From Gammaproteobacteria bacterium (GTDB taxonomy: Bacteria > Pseudomonadota > Gammaproteobacteria > Pseudomonadales > Azotimanducaceae): a stretch of DNA of 41,927 bases. The notes beneath the pieces were generated by a model. The model searched no databases. It saw only the letters and a program-made list of their open reading frames with translations, and was not told the origin of the DNA. Each line of letters starts with the position of its first letter. The stretch's first letter is position 1. Location of the stretch: NCBI GenBank assembly GCA_003230835.1, contig QIGT01000176.1:1-41927 (forward strand), given 5' to 3'. A program made the position numbers and the translations under genes. Shown here in pieces: positions 36,718 to 41,927 of the stretch.

Positions 36718-37963
36718 CAGTCACGACTCCAACAGGACATCATCTGGTTCGAACCATGATGTGTGGGTTGCTAATGTTTGCAGTTGCAAGCCATACCTCA
36801 GCGCAACAGATACCGCGAGCAAAAGCTGAATCTGTAGGCATGTCTAGCGAACGCTTAGCTCGCATCGAAGCTGTTATGCAGACCTACATAGACGCAGGGA
36901 AGACCGCAAGCTCATACACTTTAAAGCCCAAGGAGAGATGGATGTAGACCAAGGAAAGGCCATGCGCACCGATGCCATATTCCGTATCGCATCAATGACA
37001 AAACCAATCACCTCGCTTGCCCTGATGATGTTATGGGAAGAAGGCCACTTCCAGTTACGCGATCCTGTCGCCAAATTTATCCCTGAGTTCACCGACGTTA
37101 AAGTCAGTACCACTGGCGATGCGAGTGGTGAAAGTGGCGAGTTGATCAAACCAGACCGAGCCATCACAATACGCGACCTACTGACTCATACCGCAGGGTT
37201 TGCTAACGCTTACATCGGCAACACCCGGGCCTACCAACAAGCACTGCTGCCACGTGCTAGTAACAATGCCGAGCTTATTACACAGCTTGCAAAAATTCCG
37301 TTGAACTACCAACCGGGTGAAGCTTGGCAGTATTCCATAGCAACCGATGTAGTTGGACGACTGGTCGAGATCATTTCCGGCATGTCACTGGATGAATTTT
37401 TCACGCAAAGAATTTTCCTACCCCTGGATATGCCGGATACACATTTCTATCTGGATGCTGACAAATCGAACCGACTAACGGCCCAATACACACCAGGCGA
37501 AGATGAAAAAATTGTGCTTCAAGACCCTGGCTCTAGCCAGAGTCGCTGGGTCACAGGTCCAAAAACCTTATACCGTGGAGCTGGCGGCCTCGCGTCAACC
37601 GTGAGAGATTATCTACGCTTTCAATTGATGATGCTCAACGGTGGTGAACTAGATGGTGTGAGGTTGTTGGCACCCAGTACTGTTAGCTTGATGTTGGAAA
37701 ATCACACTGCAGACTTACCGTTGTGGCTACCCGGTCCTGGTATGGGGTTCGGTTTAGGCTATGCCGTAGTCACGGATCGCGGCGAAGCCGCAACCCCGTT
37801 GTCACTGGGATCAGCCTATTGGGGTGGGGCCTATTGTACGTTCTCATGGATTGACCCTGAGCAACAGATTGTCGGCGTGCTGATGACTCAGGTGCGCCCC
37901 TATGCTCACATTAACATTCGCCAAGATTTTCAAGTGCTCACTTATCAAGCGGTCATTGAATAG
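36714..37963 (+). pseudogene. Frameshifted serine hydrolase (beta-lactamase-like) gene
   Basis: ORF 36714-36947 carries a signal peptide and ...ERLARIEAVMQTYIDAGK; ORF 36938-37963 continues in another frame (preceded in frame by KLIHFKAQGEMDVDQGKAM). The usual AGAVTLVARRG-like strand between them is missing, suggesting a small deletion. Confidence 0.75.
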
Positions 37964-38094
37964 CCCGAACACCACCGTTGCAAAGAAGCATAGTGCATAC
38001 GAACTGCACATATTATTCGTAGACTTCTCAATTGGACATTTTGGGTAAGTCCTGGGTATGCTCAGAGATCGTATCGTTTAGGATAACCTGTCGC

Positions 38095-38289
38095 ATGCGC
38101 TACCTTGTACAGTTTCTCGTACCAGCTCTCATATTCCTAGGTGTCATCTATATGGTGACAAAGCGCAAGCGCCACCCGCACCACGAACAAGAGGATGGTG
38201 CAGGTATGTTTTTAGTCATTCTAGTCATTGGTGCAGTCATTGCTGTCGCCACCTTGTTTGTACTGCAAGTTAACTGGAATAGCCTATGA
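38095..38289 (+). CDS. Small two-TM membrane protein
   Basis: MRYLVQFLVPALIFLGVIYMVTKRKRHPHHEQEDGAGMFLVILVIGAVIAVATLFVLQVNWNSL; stop overlaps the ATG of the TauD gene. Confidence 0.6.
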   Translation: MRYLVQFLVPALIFLGVIYMVTKRKRHPHHEQEDGAGMFLVILVIGAVIAVATLFVLQVNWNSL

Positions 38290-39128
38290 GGCTGCAAGTA
38301 GCGGCTCATGAAAACGATTTCGGCGCGTCTTTGACAGGTATCCAGTTATCTGACCTCAACCAAGAACAAGTTCAATCTGTGCGCGAGGCGTGGCTACAAT
38401 ACCAAGTTATTTATTTCCCCCAACAACCTCTTTCACACGAAGAGTTGCAGCACTTTACCTCTCATTTTGGATCTTTCGGCGTCGAGCCTTACGTGAAAGC
38501 AATGGATGGGTATCAAAACATCCTCGAAGTACGGCGCAACCCAGACGAACAAATTCCACCCTTCGGCGCATCTTGGCATTCAGACTGGTCGTTTCAAGCC
38601 TCGCCCCCTAGCGCAACCATACTGCACGCCAAAGTGGTCCCACCCCTAGGTGGTGATACACACTACGCAGACGGTATTCGCGCCTATGAGACCTTAGACC
38701 CTAGCCTACGCAACGAAATCGAAGATATGTGGGCTATTCACAGCGCTCGACGCCCCTATAGCCATGAGGGGTTCGAAACAACTGGGGGCCGGGGGCGCAG
38801 TATGACAATTTTACCCAGTGACAGTGCCTGGGAAACTCAAGCACACCCCATCGTTCGAACCCACCCCGAATCAGGTCGCAAAGTGCTGTGGGTGAACCCA
38901 GTCTATACCATTGGAATCCGAGATATGGCTGATGACGAAGCAGAACTCGTCCTGCAAAAACTATTCTCCCACTGCCTAACCGACCAGTTTGTGTATAAAC
39001 ACAAATGGCAAAAGGACATGCTCATCATGTGGGATAATCGGTCAGTGCAACATTGCGCTCAGGGTGGATATGATGGTCACCTACGGGTCATGCATCGCAC
39101 CACTTTGGCTGGTGACCCACCACACTAA
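38286..39128 (+). CDS. TauD/TfdA family Fe(II)/2OG dioxygenase
   Basis: WHSDWSFQASPPSATILHAKVVPPLGGDTHYADGIRAYETL...LLIMWDNRSVQHCA...RVMHRTTLAG. Confidence 0.93.
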   Translation: MRLQVAAHENDFGASLTGIQLSDLNQEQVQSVREAWLQYQVIYFPQQPLSHEELQHFTSHFGSFGVEPYVKAMDGYQNILEVRRNPDEQIPPFGASWHSDWSFQASPPSATILHAKVVPPLGGDTHYADGIRAYETLDPSLRNEIEDMWAIHSARRPYSHEGFETTGGRGRSMTILPSDSAWETQAHPIVRTHPESGRKVLWVNPVYTIGIRDMADDEAELVLQKLFSHCLTDQFVYKHKWQKDMLIMWDNRSVQHCAQGGYDGHLRVMHRTTLAGDPPH

Positions 39129-39211
39129 TCTGTGCGTTCGATTCGATCCGCCAGCAAAAGCTTCACCTCGCTGCAGATTTATGCAAGAGTTCCCGCTTTA
39201 CGTTGTAAACC

Positions 39212-41794
39212 GTGACCATGATCAACTCTATAATCTCAGGGCTCGTTGTCCTGGCGTTGTCTCTTTCTTCTGTCAACGTCCAAGCTGCCACACAAGCTGC
39301 CACGTTAGAAGCTGTCGACTACCTTCCAGATGACCTTCGTAGTCGGGTCACGCGGCTAAAAGCAGACATCGATGTGCTGCCTACTGACCCAGCGAACGCC
39401 AAGGCGCGCGCTGAAATAATGTGGGAGTGGCTCAACGCCTATGCTGTTAATGGCGGCTATATTCCAGTCAACGCTACTCGCGTCGTAGCGACTATTCTCG
39501 GCCAGCCAGGCAACATCACCGCGATTAAGGCTTTAGATGGAGTCATTCGCGAGTTTGCATTCTTAGACGACTTCCCAAATGCCCTAGGTACGCTAAACGC
39601 TGACTTGGGACCATTTACAGCAGGTACTTACGCTACCATTAATCAGACCTATACCGTTGGTGAGCGATCAATTCAAACTGGCGGCGGGGTTATGGTTGCG
39701 CGCCATTTCATTGCCAACTTTGGCGCCTGGCAAGCCAACGAAGCCTCTGCTGCCAACTATATATCGATCAAATCAAGCAATCCTAAGGTGTCTTTTGCGG
39801 CGACCAGCCTACCCTTAGCAGGTATGCACGGTGGTTTTCGCAATACTCGACCCACGCTAACCTTCAAGCTAGCATCTGGCACTCTTGTCAAAGGTGACAC
39901 TATCACTCTGACTTTCGGTGACACCAGTTCTGGATCGCCCGGTTTAATGATGCCGTCAATGTCTAGCGACCATATGCCCCTGCCCCTATATCTTTCTTTC
40001 ACGGGCAATGGACAATTTTTCAGCTTACCTATCCAACCCATTAAAATAATCGGCCTGCCGATTCATGCTGTCGCAGGCTTCGCACCGTCCATTGTCAAAC
40101 CTGAAGAGAAATTTAAATTGAGCATCCGCGCTCAGGACAAGTTCTTCAATCGCGCCAGCGGGCCCATACCAAATTGGACCGTCAGCTTAGATAATGAAAC
40201 CTGGTTAGAAGTTGATAGCGAAGGCGTCATCACTAACAAAGAAGTCAGTTTGCTCAAAGAAGGCGTGTACTTCCCTGTCATCACGAGTGTGGATGGAAAT
40301 ATTAGTGGCGAAATAAACCCGATCCTGGTGACTAGCGAAGATCGGGATCGCATCTACTGGGGTGACACACACGGTCACTCCGGTTTTGCAGAAGGCATCG
40401 GTACCCCAGACCGATTCATGCAGTGGGCACGAGATGATGCTCGCCTCGACTATGTAACCCATTCCGAGCACGACGTTTGGCTCGACGATGCGGAATGGGA
40501 AGTGCTGCGGGACAACGTGGAGAAATACACCGAACAAGGAGAGTTTATTGCCTATCTAGGCTATGAATGGACGGTGCGAAACATTGATGGCGGCCATCAC
40601 AATGTTCTGTATCGCACCCCACAAAACCGTTTGCGCATACCGGTGCAGTTTTACCCAACGCTAAGCCAGTTGTATCAAGGTCTACGCAACCATGCCGCAA
40701 CACGGGATGTTGTTGTCATTCCTCATGCGCATCAAGCTGGCGACTATCGGCAAAGCGACCCTGACTTGGAACCATTGGTTGAAGTGATGTCTCAGCACGG
40801 TAGTTTTGAGTGGTTCGGCAAGATGTACTTGCAGCATGGCAATCAAGTTGGATTCACCGCCGCATCTGACAATCACCTCAGCCAACCCGGCTACTCAGCC
40901 CCACTCGGCGGCTCTTTGTCCCAACGTGGTGGTTTAGGGGCGATCATGGCAAGGGAACGTACTACAGATGCTATATTCGACGGCATGAAGGGGCTGCGCT
41001 CCTACGCAACCACGGGCGATCGTATCATTCTCGATTTCGCAGTTAATGGCGCGCAAATGGGCCAGCGAGCACCATTCTCTGAAAGCCGCGTCATAGCAGG
41101 CAAGGTTATTGGAACTGCACCCATAGATACAATCACAGTGATTAAGAACGGCGACATTCTGTGGCAGGAGTCCTACATAGACTATAAAGGGAGCAAGACA
41201 AGTAAAACAGGCACTTTCCTGTTGTCTTTTGCCTCAGAGTCTCAACCGTTCCATCCAGGAGACAATCCGCGAGGATGGCGGGCGTGGGAAGGTACATTAG
41301 AAGTACACAACGCGGACCTCGTTAGTTTTGAATCTGTTGACTCTGGTTTTTATCGACAATCCACCGAGCACTTCAAAGACAAGCCAAATCAGCACCGCTT
41401 CAGCACAAAAACCCGAGGCGACACTAGCTCATTTTTATTGCGCTTAGAAAACATTCAGCGCACCACTCGTCTGCAATTCGATATCGTTGAGAACGCCGAA
41501 ACTGGAGGCGCACCACCCATATACCGCCCACACAAACGAGTGCCCGCAGATAGTTTCTCTCTTGCCATCCGCGATCTCGATGGCAACAGGGTCAACCATA
41601 TCCAACAGGTAGACGCCTATGCAGATTCCACCGTTCTTCGGCAAGTCATAGAATCAGGCGAGCGCGTAATCAGCTTTGAGGTCAAAGACTCAAGCGCGCG
41701 ACAAGGCGATTACTACTATGTTCGAGTGGTACTAGCCAACGACGCCATTGCTTGGTCTAGTCCTGTTTGGGTAGGCGGGCACGCGAAGAGATGA
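39212..41794 (+). CDS. DUF3604 domain-containing exported protein
   Basis: Signal peptide; DRIYWGDTHGHSGFAEGIGTPDRFMQWARDDARLDYVTHSEHDVWLDDAEWE, GYEWTV...GGHHNVLYR, TAASDNHLSQPG: DUF3604/PHP-like metal-binding pattern. Confidence 0.88.
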   Translation: MTMINSIISGLVVLALSLSSVNVQAATQAATLEAVDYLPDDLRSRVTRLKADIDVLPTDPANAKARAEIMWEWLNAYAVNGGYIPVNATRVVATILGQPGNITAIKALDGVIREFAFLDDFPNALGTLNADLGPFTAGTYATINQTYTVGERSIQTGGGVMVARHFIANFGAWQANEASAANYISIKSSNPKVSFAATSLPLAGMHGGFRNTRPTLTFKLASGTLVKGDTITLTFGDTSSGSPGLMMPSMSSDHMPLPLYLSFTGNGQFFSLPIQPIKIIGLPIHAVAGFAPSIVKPEEKFKLSIRAQDKFFNRASGPIPNWTVSLDNETWLEVDSEGVITNKEVSLLKEGVYFPVITSVDGNISGEINPILVTSEDRDRIYWGDTHGHSGFAEGIGTPDRFMQWARDDARLDYVTHSEHDVWLDDAEWEVLRDNVEKYTEQGEFIAYLGYEWTVRNIDGGHHNVLYRTPQNRLRIPVQFYPTLSQLYQGLRNHAATRDVVVIPHAHQAGDYRQSDPDLEPLVEVMSQHGSFEWFGKMYLQHGNQVGFTAASDNHLSQPGYSAPLGGSLSQRGGLGAIMARERTTDAIFDGMKGLRSYATTGDRIILDFAVNGAQMGQRAPFSESRVIAGKVIGTAPIDTITVIKNGDILWQESYIDYKGSKTSKTGTFLLSFASESQPFHPGDNPRGWRAWEGTLEVHNADLVSFESVDSGFYRQSTEHFKDKPNQHRFSTKTRGDTSSFLLRLENIQRTTRLQFDIVENAETGGAPPIYRPHKRVPADSFSLAIRDLDGNRVNHIQQVDAYADSTVLRQVIESGERVISFEVKDSSARQGDYYYVRVVLANDAIAWSSPVWVGGHAKR

Positions 41795-41913
41795 ATTTCA
41801 GCCTGCATCCACAATTGTCTAAAGACACTTTTGCAGTTACCGAGCTACCTTTGTGCAAGGTATTACTCATGAATGACAGCCGCTATCCGTGGCTAATTCT
41901 AGGGAACCTCTGA
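41791..41913 (+). pseudogene. N-terminal part of a HIT-domain protein, interrupted near the window edge
   Basis: MNFSLHPQLSKDTFAVTELPLCKVLLMNDSRYPWLIL then GNL*; matches the HIT N-terminus up to PWLIL, then diverges at CTAG|GGAACCTCTGAATAA. Confidence 0.75.
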
Positions 41914-41927
41914 ATAATTATCATTTT
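41903..41927. mobile_element. Putative terminal inverted repeat of an IS5-type insertion sequence (partial, runs off the right edge)
   Basis: GGAACCTCTGAATAATT... begins exactly after CTAG within the HIT reading frame; IS5-type elements commonly target YTAR and duplicate it. Confidence 0.5.

Overview
This 41.9 kb window looks chromosomal and gammaproteobacterial-like (inference; no database search was run). From left to right it contains: the 5' end of an SMP-30/gluconolactonase-like gene (minus strand); an intact IS110-family element beside a 5'-truncated Ldh_2-family dehydrogenase; a dienelactone hydrolase; fur-feoA-feoB with a Fur-box-like palindrome; a minus-strand heterotetrameric sarcosine oxidase cluster (soxBDAG plus an extra DAO-type oxidase and a LysR); and, divergently, a co-directional block of a GbcA/GbcB-like Rieske demethylase pair, MmgE/PrpD, LysR, an Asp/Asn-hydroxylase-type 2OG oxygenase, a threonine aldolase, a TonB-dependent receptor and an NhaC-type carrier. 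Further right are a methyltransferase/TetR/fatty-acid-hydroxylase locus with two strong palindromes, a serine hydrolase, a translationally coupled ECF sigma/anti-sigma/secreted coiled-coil operon, MerR-TPR, NUDIX and DUF6491-like genes, an ATP-grasp/alpha-E pair, decayed GST and serine hydrolase genes, a TauD dioxygenase, a DUF3604-like protein, and a HIT gene cut off by what looks like an IS5-type terminus at a CTAG site. The best candidate for an undescribed system is the ~18 kb sox/Rieske/2OG-oxygenase/aldolase/TBDR/NhaC block, which reads as an uptake and degradation pathway for an N-methylated (possibly beta-hydroxylated) amino acid. Its substrate cannot be determined from sequence alone.
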